Source: Crotophaga sulcirostris
Taxonomy: Eukaryota > Chordata > Aves > Cuculiformes > Crotophagidae
Direction of reading: 5' to 3'
Length of the DNA: 64,000 nucleotides
NCBI GenBank assembly: GCA_013397455.1
Contig: VYZB01000330.1
Coordinates: 265,113-329,112, forward strand
The position numbers were made by a program, and so were the translations under genes. The notes beneath the pieces were generated by a model that ran no database searches, was not told where the DNA came from, and worked only from the letters and a program-made list of their open reading frames with translations. Of the stretch, positions 41,601 to 53,672 are shown piece by piece; within the stretch, counting starts at the first letter, position 1, and every line of letters begins with the position of its first letter.

Positions 41601-43429
41601 AAGGGCAAGATAGACTTCTAGACAGGCGATTTTTTAGTGAGTAAAAGAGGGCAACAGTGAAGAAAACTGATGGGTGCAAAAATTAAGACAGGTTAGGAGT
41701 TAAATGAGGAATAATGAATAATGATAACTAAGTGTGAATGGTAGAGAACACAAATGTCCAGGGTAAATCTCAAGCTAGGCTTTCTTTTGAGCACAGGGTT
41801 CCTCACTGTAGTTCCACTTGGACGCTCTTGAAGCAAAACATACCAGAAACAGGCTGAGGCACTGCAGAGTGCTGGAGCCCTGGGGCTGGATGCAAAGACC
41901 TCCCTCCCTCACCCACCTCTCCTCCCCCAAAACCCTGACACTGGCAGCAGCCTCCTTGCCCCTCCACCAGCCTTGAGAGCCCATGGCACCAACCTACAAG
42001 CGGCTCAGCTCAAGCAAAACTTGTTTTGCTCAGCTTCAGACAGCACCTCACTACTTTTTACTTTGACATTGCTCTGATATGCAGTGCTCTCAAAAGAAAG
42101 AGAGGAAAAATAGAAAGACCTAAAAGAAGAATGATCTCATTTGGCTGTTTGTGTCAGTCAATACAGAAATGAAAACTTTTATTGATGTTATCAGTGAGCC
42201 ACGTGGAACAAAGTTGAACCATGAAGGCGTGCTTTGTTATAGCTTGATTTCTTTCCTAAGCAATACTTCAACACTGTATTAACCTAGACAGAAAGACCTA
42301 ATCAGTAGCCTTCGACCTTTTAATATTTATCCTCATCAGCTATTACCAGTATGCCAAGAAAGGAAATAAACACCACTAAACAGTGTTAGATCATGAAGTA
42401 TGAAGCTGATACCGTATTGAATCAGGCTGTCTTGAGTGGTGTCCTATATTTCTGTGAAAGAAGATTCTTGCTCACTGGTTTAGTTGTTCCGTTTATTTCA
42501 AACACATCAGTACATTTTTTTGGGAAGATGGAGATTTCTATTGAGCGGTGTTGGCCAGACTCCAGATTTCTTCTATTCATCTAGAGCTATAACAGCACTG
42601 AACACATAGCTGTGAGTGTGAAAGCAATTTTCACCCCTGCATTTTTGTTTCTGTTCAGTCCTCTTGTCCTTTTAGACAGCATAATAGAAGTGCTGCAGTA
42701 AGCAGGGTCAAGTAGGATATGCCAGTGAGAAATGTTAAAATGAGACTATAGGCTGCGATTACGGGCTCTAATGTGTGATGAATCCTTTTTAATCACATGA
42801 TATGAACTAATGTCACTGTTTATTATAAAACAACAAAGTGTTCAGCTACAGGAGGAATAGAATGGATGACAACTGCATTTTTAAATGTTTTGTTTAAGCA
42901 AGTACAGTGTAATCTTTTTAGATAAATAGGAAAAACTGAAGTTAAAATAAGTGCAAGTATTTCCAGCTGGTTTCAGTTAGAACAAGAGTCTTTTCAGGGC
43001 ATGAGGATTCATTGCCTGAAAAGGGGATGTGCAATCAGTATCGATCTCCATCTCTGAGTGAAAACTAAACTTGGTTTTTATGCTAAAAAGAATGCAAAAT
43101 GTTAAATAGTTAAATTCAAGATGTGTTATTAAAACTGTAAATACAGGAAGTTCAATTCCAATTCTGTTCTAAATTTTTTTCTAGTGGCTATTTAATTATA
43201 ATTTTCTTAAGCTATAGATTCCTTCTTATGCTGAAGTGTAGGAGGAAAAGTCTGAAAATACTACTGTCAATTTTGACACATCTTCAACTCTCCGTCCAAT
43301 ATCTAGTTGCATGTATAACAAAATATTTCTAGTGTTAAAGACAGGCAAAAAGTATTGTGCCTGAAGGGAAAGTATGTGGTGAGACATGGCAGTGCTATAT
43401 CATCACTATCTAGTAGCTCCAAGTCTCTC
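38691..43429. other. Intergenic, no gene recognised
   Basis: Mixed composition, GC-richer at 38,800-39,500 and 41,380-42,010, AT-rich at 42,100-43,400. Short open frames on both strands overlap and lack recognisable readings. No named repeat was identified. Confidence 0.6.
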
Positions 43430-44165
43430 TTCTACCAAGGAGGCCAGCACTGGACACAGCACTCCAGAAGTGGCCTCACCAGTGGCACGTGGAGGAGAAG
43501 GACCACCTCCCTCAACCTGCTGGAAGTGCTCTGCCTAATGCAGCCTAGGATAACTTTTCCGTTCTTTGCTGCAAGGACAAATTGCAGGCTTACGTTCAAT
43601 TTGGTGTCCACCAGGACTCCTGAGGTCCTTTTCTGCCAAGCTGCTTTCGAGCTGGCTGGCCCCGAGTACGTACTGGTGCCTGAGGTTGTTCCTTCCCAGG
43701 TGCTGAACATCATTGTACTTCTCCTTGCTGAAATTCTTGAGTTCCTGTTGGCCCGTTTCTCCATCCTGTTGAGGTCTCTCTGGATGGCAGCACGACCTTC
43801 TGGTGTATCAGCCACTCCTCCCAGTTAGGTGTCATCTGCAAATTTGCTGAGAGTGCACTCTGTCCTATCATCCAGATCAGTAACACAAGTGCTAAGCAGG
43901 ATAGGCCACACTACTGACCTCTTGGTTACACCACATTACTGGCCTCCAACTAGATTTCGTCCCACTGCTCACCATCCTCTGGGTCCAGTCATTCAGCCAC
44001 TTTTCAATCCATGTCTCTGTCTGCTCATTCGCGCTACACTTACAGGAGACAGTGTCAAAAACCTTGCTGAAGTCTAGATAGGCAATACCCACTGCTCCCC
44101 ACCCCCTTCTTGCAAGCCACTCATTTCATCACAGAAGTTTATCAAGTTGGTCAAGCATGAATTCT
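43430..44165 (-). mobile_element. CR1 LINE internal fragment, minus orientation
   Basis: On the minus strand it contains the reverse-transcriptase reading YLDFSKVFDTVSCK near 44,092-44,030. Further on are a GGACACCAAATTGAACGTAA-type segment and GTGCCACTGGTGAGGCCACT with GGAGTGCTGTGTCCAGTGCT. This is the order expected from CR1 ORF2. Stops and frame breaks show it is inactive and the 3' end is absent. Confidence 0.92.
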
Positions 44166-46305
44166 TCTTGAAGCGAAGATCTTTCTCTTGCAGGAGACAA
44201 GATGAGCTGACATCCTCAGAAAAAGATCTCTTTTTTCTTGCTTACATGTTGTTGCTGACTCCTGTTATCCCAGGCCTGTTGAACAGCTATAAATAAACCA
44301 GATTAAACCAGTGTAAACCGGGTGTTCTGCAGCATTGGCTTCCTTGTCAAGTGAAGCATAAGAGTGACAAAGTAATTAGAAGTAATACAGCTGCACCTCA
44401 GTATCCAGTCATGTTCAAGCTTTACAAATGCACAATAAGAGAATTACAAAGTTGAGTTTTTTCTAATCTGAGTAATCAGGACAAAACAGCAGAGTGAGAA
44501 AGAAGGAAAAAAAGCATTAATTCTGCACATTTCCAAACAAAAGCAGTGAAAGCAAGTGAATAACTCAACCCAGGTTGGACAGGAAGTCTGCAGTAAAGCC
44601 AGAGCCTAAACCTGTGTGTCAGTCTTTCTCTAGTCCCTCAACCATAAAATCATTGCTAAGCTCTTATATAGAGAAAATCTCTCCTAAATTCTGCATGCAG
44701 GATGTCTCTTACTGTGATTACAATCAAATTATCTTTTAAGTGTATATTTGTGAAGTTTGCATCTCTGCAAATATTCATGTGTTTCAAAATTCTCAAAGAA
44801 TTATATCAGGTTAACATATGAAATCTCTGAAGCCCAAGGCAAATACTATCTTCTCTGGAGACAAGGAAGGGCTGATGTCCACAGTGAAACAGGAGCTACT
44901 GGAGAAGATGGACACAGACCTGGCTGTAGGTCAGAAAATCATTTTCTGTAGCCTTGAGAGTCAGGCAACTGCAGCCGGGAAATATGATTCACTTGACAGC
45001 TGTGTATCACTTGCTTTTTTCATACAGGCTTCTTCTTGATGTGAACCTCTTTCTACCGTTATTTTGGTCTCAAAATACCTGGCAAGAGCATGATGCAATG
45101 TTCTGCACTTGAAGGACAAGACAAAGCACTGCAAAAAGCACAGCTGAAATGAAGGAGACAGCTGCCGGTTGTTGTGTCCACAGCACTTTCTCTTGCTTGG
45201 TTTCTGACTCCTTTATAGTGATGACATCAACAGGAGTTCAAAACATGGCCTTTGGATCAGAAACATTTTCACACTGCTCTGCTGGAAAGAAAGGGAAATG
45301 AAGGTCAACAAGAAAGGAATACTACTGTGTGTTGTCAGAAATCATGCCCATGGTTTTCCATATCCTGGAGCTGCATGACTTACTCTAGAACTAAAGACAG
45401 TACTGCTAGAACATTGCAATACAGTGCCCCATCTGACTGGTCACATGGAAATTTTTAGTATTTTAAAAGTATGAAGTTGAAAAGGACTAAAGGAGCTAAA
45501 GGGAAAATCAGTCAAGGAAAAGCATGCTGGAAAGACTTTAGGCTGGCCTGCAGCACAACATTAGAAGCACTAACCATCAACAACAGAAAAAAAATGCCTA
45601 AGCCACTCAAAGTTCATTCAGGGTGCAACAACAGTTTGTTCTTCATTGGGTAGTCACCACAGGACATTGTCTTCCTTCAAAGCTCCCAGGAGAATTGCTG
45701 TTCAAGGCAAAGTGTTGCCCTCTGAAGCTGGAGGAGGAGAATTGCCAAAGGACACCTGGCTATCTATCCTTGTTTCCTCCTGAAGAGCAAGGATTATGTT
45801 TTTCATGCGAGTAGAATTATATAAACCCAGATATTCCCCAGAAGCCACAAAGGCCTGGCTCTATTTTTCAGTGATAGCATCTTGCACTACACACTCTTTT
45901 CAGAGAAAAATTTTTCATTTCTCTTCAGGTAACTCCATAAGTATATCCATACAGTGACCACGGCCTCCATGTCCAGTTGATTCTCTCTTGGCAGCTGTAT
46001 CCTGCTGATGTTGGATATGGACCTTATGTGACAACAGTGTTTTTTCAACCTCTGACCTTCATAAAACAGCAATTAACAAAAGCAGTTGTTAAGACCCAAA
46101 AAAGGCAAAATTAGGGGGTCATAACAGCAGTATGAACAGCTTAAACAGCAGGACAAAGGCCTGTAAAGTTCATAACTAAAGCAAAGCACTAAAACCATGG
46201 TTGCTGTATGACAATAAGCAAACAAGCGTGTCAGGAAAGCAAATTATTTATTAAGCAAATGTGCCCTTAGAAAAGGATTTCTCAGAAAAGTGTTCTGTTT
46301 CTCCA
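44166..46305. other. Intergenic, no gene recognised
   Basis: Short open frames only (64-73 codons), overlapping and without known motifs. No repeat family identified. Confidence 0.6.
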
Positions 46306-47010
46306 CAACAACCCCGTGCAACACTACAGGCTTGGGGAAGAGTGGCTGGAAAAGTGCCTGGCAGAGAAGGACTTGGGTTATTGGTCGACAGCCAGCTGAA
46401 CATGAGCCAGCAGTGCGTCAAGGTGGCCAACAGCATTCTGGCCTTTATCAGAAGCAGCGTGGCCAGCAGGATCAGTGAAGTCATCCTTCCTCTGTGCTCA
46501 GCACTGGTTAGGTCGCAACTTGACTTCTGTGTTCAGTTTTGGGCCCCTCACTACAAGAAGGACATTGAGGTGCTGGACCGTGTCCAGCGGTGGGCAATGA
46601 AGGCGATGAAGGATCTGGAGAACAAGTCTTTTGAGAGGAATCTGGGGTTGTTTAGCCTAGAGAAAAGGAGGTTGAAGGGAAACCTCATCACTGTCTACAA
46701 CTCCCCGAAAGGAGGTTGTAGAGAGGTGGGTGTTGGTCTCTTCTCCCAAGTGACAGGTGATAGGATGAGAGGAAATGACCTCAAGTTGTGCCAGGGGAGG
46801 CTCAGATTAGGCATCAGGAAAAATTTCTTCACCAAAAGTGTTGTCAGGCACTGGCACAGGCTGCCCAGGGAGGTGGTTAAATCACTATCCCTGGAGGAAT
46901 TAAAAAAATGGGTAGATGCAGTGCTCAGGGATATGGTTTAGTAGTGGACAGGTATGCTTGGAATCAACGATCTCAAAGGTCTTTTCCAACCAAAGGATTC
47001 TATGATTCTA
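46306..47010 (+). mobile_element. CR1 LINE 3' fragment with long open frame
   Basis: From ACCCCGTGCAACACTACAGG to the terminal TTCTATGATTCTA repeat. The ORF2 C-terminal frame is open from about 46,309 to the TAG at 46,939-46,941. It reads through [57 protein letters not shown] and [19 protein letters not shown]. It lacks the endonuclease and reverse-transcriptase domains, so it cannot move by itself. The uninterrupted frame suggests it is younger than the other CR1 copies here. Confidence 0.94.
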
Positions 47011-49191
47011 ATGGACACTGAGGTCCCATACCCTTGTGCTGGGTGATAGGTGGGTTTCCTGCCCATGGCTCACCAACCCCAGGGCCTTCTGCGTTGGCTT
47101 AGGAAAACACTTACCAGGAAGAGGAAAACATGGGAGAAATGAAAGGTCTGTAGTGCATTGCGGATTCAGAGGACTGAGGGGTAAGTTGCTGTCCTGAAAT
47201 ACCATTGTCTACTCATTGCCTACTGGATGAGCCTACTTGAATGGGATGGACCAGCTGTGCAGTACTTGGGCAATTTGGATGACGTATTCTGCTCTTCACA
47301 TGGGGAAATGGGGTGTGGGAGTAAGAAATGTGACCTGAGGACTAACCTTTGGTATGTTTGTACTCTAAGATAGGTTTGTCTGTTGCAGCTGGATCTTTAG
47401 AAAGCACGTTTCTATGCCCTACTCCAGGTATGCCCCACGTTTGATGAACCACTCCAGGCTTTACTGTCAACTATTCTTGGACTTCTGAGTGAGCCCTTCA
47501 TATGCCGTAGCCGGGGTTATCAGCTCTGTGAGGAGGGAAGAGTACAGCACACAAATCTTACAGGAAAGTGGCTATTGTTGTTCTTTGCTATTTTCTGAGA
47601 AAAGCCAGAGCCTAGGCAGCCCATGGGAATATAGGTGTACAGAAACTTAAATATCAGGTAGATTGATGACTCTGCTTCTGAGGTGTGAAAGTCTGAACAA
47701 CACATATCTCTGGTTTGTGCACACAGAATAACCAGGTAGGATCAAAACTAGACAGGAATTGTTATTCTTCCCACCAGAGGAAAGCTTGTTCAGATCTCCA
47801 GCAGGTATGCCCTTCTGAAATTCAAAATTATTCTTTATTTTATTGGCAATATGAATGAATATAAAGCATCAGAATTGGCAATTTGAATAAATATAGCATC
47901 AGAATAGAAATAATAGAAGTAGGAATCAGAGTGCGGAAGTACATTTTTGACTGTATTAAAAGCTGTTTCATTCTTTTATTATATAAATTTTTCAGTTTGA
48001 TTTCAAGCTTGTAGAAATATGAAGAAGTCTTCAAGACTTCTGGATCAAACCCATAAACTAGAAAGTTTTTTTCCACTTTAAAGATAATTCACCAGTGTCT
48101 GCCAACCCAGCTGTTCAACGTGTGCTACTGGGTGTGTAGCCAGTGTTCACCATACGTGTTCTCCTCATTGTTATAATCCATTTTGAAACTTCCCATAAGG
48201 GAGCATCCACTGTGAGGCTATCATTTTAGAAACACTTTGCAGACCCTTAGGGGTAAGGGTTATGCCCTGAATTTTTGAACACAAGATTCTTAGGCAGACA
48301 ATTTATGAAAGGAGAACCAAGAGCAGGAATTTTGTATCCCACAGATTTTTGCCATGTTGAAACATTTCACACTAAATGAATGCTTCCTGAAATTATCTGA
48401 CTCTGTTTGTTCTGTAAAATATTATGGTTTATACAAATTAAAATTCTAGCAAATTTAATACAAGCCCAAATAGTGGCAAATGAACTTTTTCCCTAATTCT
48501 TCTATTCCTGACAAAGCAGATTCTGTGTTATCAATAATGTAATTTCTGAGAGGATGAATCAGTAAGACTGTGAAACCTATGGAGATGATTACATTGAAAT
48601 ATATTTTGAGCATGGTGGGGCTGGAGTTGTAGTTGCCTCCTTATAGTAACCTGACTCTCCTTTCTGACCACAGGAATCATCATTGTCTGAAATGGGGTTG
48701 CTGAGTGACTGTAATGTGCTTCCACCCAGACTGGTACAGGATGGAGATGCAGAAACCCTACAACAGCTCTGTATGGGCTGAAGTGCTTCTTCAAGCAAAA
48801 AGAAATTAAAGGGTTTGTTTGGGGATTGTCATTATAGAGTGTATTTTAAAAACAAAAAAGTAACTGAGAAATTGAAAAATGCCAACAGTTTAGAAAAAGA
48901 GGACCAGGTTTATTTTCTAAAAAAATGTCGGGGATTGTGGTTTTATTTTGTTTGTCATTAATTGTGTAGACAGCAATAACTTGATCCATCTTAGAGAATC
49001 TTCCTGGAAGCAAACATCCTGTGTAAGGTCTATTCACAAAAACACAGTGGTGTTGATGTTTAAGTAAATCCATTCAAAAATTCTGCCGATGACACTGGGC
49101 TTGGAGCCAGATACTGATCTCTTGGATCTTCCTGCTTCTTCCCTCATCACTCCCTGTGATTAGAAGGACAGAGAACACTGCTTGTGCTCCT
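47011..49191. other. Intergenic, no gene recognised
   Basis: AT-rich from 47,800. A stretch at 48,672-48,780 looks like an acceptor (CCTTTCTGACCACAG) followed by 35 open codons on the + strand and then TGA. It matches nothing I know. Confidence 0.55.
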
Positions 49192-49596
49192 NNNNNNNNN
49201 NNNNNNNNNNNNNNNNNNNNNNNNNNNNNNNNNNNNNNNNNNNNNNNNNNNNNNNNNNNNNNNNNNNNNNNNNNNNNNNNNNNNNNNNNNNNNNNNNNNN
49301 NNNNNNNNNNNNNNNNNNNNNNNNNNNNNNNNNNNNNNNNNNNNNNNNNNNNNNNNNNNNNNNNNNNNNNNNNNNNNNNNNNNNNNNNNNNNNNNNNNNN
49401 NNNNNNNNNNNNNNNNNNNNNNNNNNNNNNNNNNNNNNNNNNNNNNNNNNNNNNNNNNNNNNNNNNNNNNNNNNNNNNNNNNNNNNNNNNNNNNNNNNNN
49501 NNNNNNNNNNNNNNNNNNNNNNNNNNNNNNNNNNNNNNNNNNNNNNNNNNNNNNNNNNNNNNNNNNNNNNNNNNNNNNNNNNNNNNNNNNNNNNNN
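49192..49596. other. Assembly gap (405 N)
   Basis: Undetermined bases. Any open frame across it is an artefact of translating N. Confidence 1.
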
Positions 49597-51724
49597 AGAG
49601 GATAGGGAATCCTCCATATCTTGCATCCTGTCTGCCTGTTGGCCTCTCTCACGGAAGGCAGGGTGTCATTCCAGTGCTCTCTTGCACTCCCCGATACATC
49701 TCAACCTACTCATCTCCTCCCATTAACGTTAATTGAGATTCAGGTATGTAAATGAAGAAATGCTACAATATCCTACTTTTTATTTCACTGGTATTGTTTT
49801 TTTCCCTTTGTCTCAAACTAAAACTGAAAGCAACAGTTTCTTTTCTGTGCAGTAGCCACAACATAATATCCAAGTCTCATATGCTGCCATCCAACTTGCC
49901 ATTGGTTCTGTCCTTGCATCTCTCACTATTGCGTCTCTCAGTATCTTGCATCTCTCAGTCTTTGTATGATCAGTCCTTGCACCTCTCAGTACCTCTTCAT
50001 AGTCTAGAATCTTACCTTTGACATTGACTTGCAGCTGTAGCACATCAATGTCATATCTGCACAGCATCAACAGCAAGTTTATTCTGGAAGACATCATCTC
50101 CAATCCCCTCTGTGCAGCACAGCATCAAGGGAAATGTGATATTTGCCACCTGAATCCAACATCAAATTCTCTCTAAAATTACTCTGGCTTATATTTTAGG
50201 GATTTGGTGGAACATAATTCGCCAAGAAGACTATGGTGATAGTCATGGAACTACATGGGATGGTTTGAAATGTCCTTTGCTAGTTAGTGAAGATATAGAA
50301 ACATGGCAGGGATTTTCAGAGCTGAAGTGATCTAGAGAATCAGCAGTGTCATGATTAGAAAGAAATAATTTTGACATAGGTTGTATTCCACAAGATGTTT
50401 TACACATCATATTCAATTTGCTAAATCATGCTTACTGAGTTTTAATTATTACTGTGGATGTGTGTTTAAGCAAAAACTTTCACAAATTATCATAGTAAAT
50501 TCTTAAAAGTTTGCCTCCTTTCCAGTGGCTGGAAGTATCTCTGCATAACATAAATCTTCTCATCTGCAGATGTGAAAGCATTTCTTAAGGCAGATGAGAT
50601 TCGTGGCTCCCTTTTGCAGATGGGGAAAGGCAGGTATTGGATGGCGACAGGACTTTCTCAAGGTTAGTGCAAAGGCATTGCTAAGAAAAGTGAGATTTCA
50701 TGATTGTTGGATTGACACTGAGCATGAAGAGAATGCACTAAAATACTGGGGAACCATTCTAGAGAAGTACAGAAAATACTACACTTTTTTCATAAGAAGG
50801 ACAGTGAGTGCCAAAGCTTGCCTGCTCGGTGAATTCAGTCTGGGCAGGAGGTCATTTTTAGAAAAGTTGAGTCCAGCCAGCCAGCCCTCCTCAGAAATGC
50901 TGGGCTGACAGTTTGCAATTCCTTGCACTTCTGTCATGAACTCAAAGACACAGCAAAATGCTCAGTCAAGTCAACACACCAAGGGGAATTTTAATCTTCA
51001 GAATGTGCTTTACTGTCTTGCTGTGCTGCACTTTGCATTTATTCTTCTGAACAGACCAGCCAGGCTTGCAGGAGTAACAGTCATGGAGCTGATTATGCTT
51101 CCTGGGCCCACTTCACTGTGTCACTCACGCCTGTCTCTGAGCAACACAGTGATAACACAGCATTGTGTACAGAAGGGAAAATAGTTGCTTGGTGACTATT
51201 CTGCATTTTAGATTTAACTCTTTAGCTCTTCTCTTCAGAGTTATCCATGTTTGGTGCATACGCAAGGACAGCCAGCAAATTTCAGCCTTGACACTAATAG
51301 AACTTTATCTTAGTTACTTACATGTGAAAACCAGGCATCCTAGTCTGAAAAGCAGAGCTCGAAAAGTTCAGTTGACTACTGCTGGCCAAAAGCCCAGCCA
51401 GCCTGCCAAGTGCTGGTGATGATGCACAACAAAGAACTCTGTCTACAACATCAAAGAGGAACACTCCCGGTGAAGAACCTAGCTGGGACTCTCTGCAGCC
51501 AAAAGTTATCATTCTTGGCCAGTAGTTGGAAACAAAAATAAACAAGTTCCCTTTGCATATCACAGATATTAATTTGTTATTCTTCTAGTCCATAAACCCA
51601 GCCTCCAGAAGGTTCTGACATTTCCTTAGGTGAACAATAACTAACCCCAACCCTGTGGCCAAGAAGATCAGAATTTCCCAGGATCTCTGGGCAGCAAGAG
51701 ATGTCCTGGCTGGATTCCTTAATG
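49597..51724. other. Intergenic; short degenerate TTGCATCTCTCAGT repeats
   Basis: At about 49,911-50,000 the motif TTGCATCTCTCAGT recurs four times with variable spacing (CTTGCATCTCTCACT, TTGCGTCTCTCAGT, TTGCATCTCTCAGT, TTGCACCTCTCAGT). Otherwise no gene or repeat recognised; the 104-codon frame at 50,594-50,908 has no known motif. Confidence 0.55.
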
Positions 51725-51935
51725 CAGGGGTGTCAAACTCACAGCTCCTGCTGTTCTCCTGCTCCTGTAGTGTAACACGTCACACATGCTGCACAGGTGA
51801 CCAGCGCTGGCAGAAGCAAAGGGGCAAGGAGCTCAGCGCTGCTGTCAGGTAGACACAAGGTGCCAGGCTGGATAAAACAAGGTGGAGGGCTGGATTCAGC
51901 CCACGGGCCTTGTGTTTGACATCACTGCCTTAATC
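51717..51935. mobile_element. Non-autonomous hAT-type MITE with 8-bp duplication
   Basis: The element is 51,725-51,927 (203 bp). It starts CAGGGGTGTCAAAC and ends GTTTGACATCACTG, inverted repeats matching at 12 of 14 positions. Flanks CCTTAATG (51,717-51,724) and CCTTAATC (51,928-51,935) match at 7 of 8, the 8-bp duplication expected of hAT transposons. The internal GGCTGGATTCAGCCCACGGG near the right end resembles known vertebrate hAT/Charlie-like MITEs. No transposase coding. Confidence 0.85.
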
Positions 51936-53251
51936 GATTTCTACCTGACCAGAAATTGCAGTCACTAAGCCCCCAAAGCTCTAGGGCAAATTGATTCTGA
52001 CCCTACCAGCAGAGTCCTTTCCACTGGAGAAAGTATTCCCAAAGTACCAATGCTCTTCAGCAAACCCCAGCCACTGCCCAGCCAAGCTCCAGATGTGCGG
52101 GAGAATATTGCTGAGACCTCCTGAAGAATCATCAGCGCTTTCATTCCTGTTTAAACTCCAGGTTGTCACAGCAGTTGCGCAGGAGAAAGTCTGCCAAGAT
52201 GTAGAAATGCCAAATGCACATCAGCTCATGGGAGCCACTAACCTTGCTGCAAGCAGGGATTGAAAATTGACAATAAATACCACCTGATATTGCAAAGATG
52301 ATGCTACTCCTTGGGCAAGATGGTCTGAAAAGGACCTGGAAGTTAATTGTGTTAAAAAAAAAATGGGAGAGGAGAGGGGTGGGGGTGGGGGTGGGTAGGG
52401 GAGCAAGTTGCCTGGACAGCTCTGCTGAACCACAGACACTGTGGTTGGAGCTGTAATTATAGGAAAAGCATCAAAAGCAAGAAGATTTTTGAACTCTGAG
52501 AAAAGCAAAATTTCTCTGTTATTGAAAGCTGCTTCAAGATCCCTAGTTATTTATAAACCATGTTGCTATAGGAAACTCTATAAATATCCAAAGTGATAAG
52601 TGTGCCCTTACTCTCCCTAGAGTGGTCAACTAAGAAAAAATGGAAATCACCTTTGGTCTGCTGACATCTCTTTAGCTACGTCCTCCGTCCCCACGATGCC
52701 AAAAGCAGAATTGCCATGTCTGGACTTGACCTCACATCAGCTCCTCAGCCAGACCTGAATCTCTGTATCATGAGGTGACAGCTGGGTATTTGGCCACCAC
52801 ACACAGCTAATACACCCAAGAGAGAATACAGGACATTGGACAGAAAATGCAAGAAAAAAAATAATGCACAACATAGAAGACAATATTCTTCTAAGTCCAA
52901 AGGTTCTCATTAGAAACAGCTCAAATAGGTTCAAATGTGGCCCTAGCTATGATATCAAACTTATATTAAAACTAGCTGTCTCACACAGACATATTTCTTG
53001 ATGAGTTCTTCCAGAAGATAATTTGCAATGCTTTCAGTTTACTCTCATCTGCGTTCACTTGTGTTTGATCTTTTCTTGCTGCTGAAGCTTTTTAAAGAGC
53101 TACGCCAAATGTACCTGTGAATCAGAAAAGTCCCTCCTGCACCAGTAGGGAGCTGCCTATCTCTCTGAATGCTCGCTGTCTTCCTGCAGCTGCCCTGGTA
53201 ATCATCTGCTCAAGGAGGAACGTGATAACAACTTGCTTGATTTTACTCTGC
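51936..53251. other. Intergenic; G-rich tract
   Basis: No gene recognised. At 52,376-52,401 a run of five G-blocks (GGGG T GGGGG T GGGGG T GGG TA GGGG) could form a G-quadruplex on the + strand. The rest has ordinary composition. Confidence 0.6.
52376..52401 (+). repeat. G-rich simple tract, G-quadruplex candidate
   Basis: Five runs of three to five G separated by one- or two-base loops, preceded by a purine-rich lead-in (GGGAGAGGAGAGG). Short loops favour a stable fold in general; whether it matters here is unknown. Confidence 0.75.
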
Positions 53252-53672
53252 ATGAGTGAGGCCACACCTGGAGTACTGTGCCCAGTTTCATGGTCCTCAG
53301 TTCAAGAAGGACGTAGAGAAATAGGAGAGTGTCCAGCAACGGCCAGTCAAGATGGTCAGGGGCCTTGAGTTTCAAAGATGTAATAGGAGCCTAAAACTAC
53401 TTGTAAGGGAGTTAGAAACACAAGAAAGCCAAACTCTTCTTGGTCATGACAGATGGTGTAAAAAGTGGCAACAGCCAGAGGCTGTGGTTTGGGACTTTCA
53501 GAGTGGACATTAACAAAACCACAGAGGACAATGCTTGTGGTATCACACTTGGCTACATATAGCCCTGTCTGACCATACCTAGTTTTTGGAACAGTCCCAT
53601 TTTGAGTTGGAGGTTGCATTAGAGATCTTTGGAGGTCCCCTTCAACCAGCATTTCTATGATGCCATGTTAGT
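53252..53672 (+). mobile_element. Old CR1 LINE 3' fragment
   Basis: Reads GTGAGGCCACACCTGGAGTA, CTGTGCCCAGTTTCATGGTC, GAAGGACGTAGAGAAATAGG, AGTGTCCAGCAACGGCCAGT and ends GGTCCCCTTCAACCAGCATT, TCTATGATGCC. It is clearly CR1 but more diverged, with small deletions, than the copies at 34,560 and 46,306. Confidence 0.9.

Noticed and set aside
43355..43828. 157-codon + strand frame
   Set aside because: Antisense of a minus-oriented CR1; the minus frame has the LINE reading.
46261..46941. 226-codon frame as a host gene
   Set aside because: The reading is CR1 ORF2 C-terminus; only the first few codons precede the CR1 boundary.
48672..48780. Possible + strand terminal exon after CCTTTCTGACCACAG
   Set aside because: Only 35 codons to TGA, no partner exon in phase and no recognisable reading.
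49074..49736. Long open frames across the gap on both strands
   Set aside because: They exist only because N is not read as a stop.
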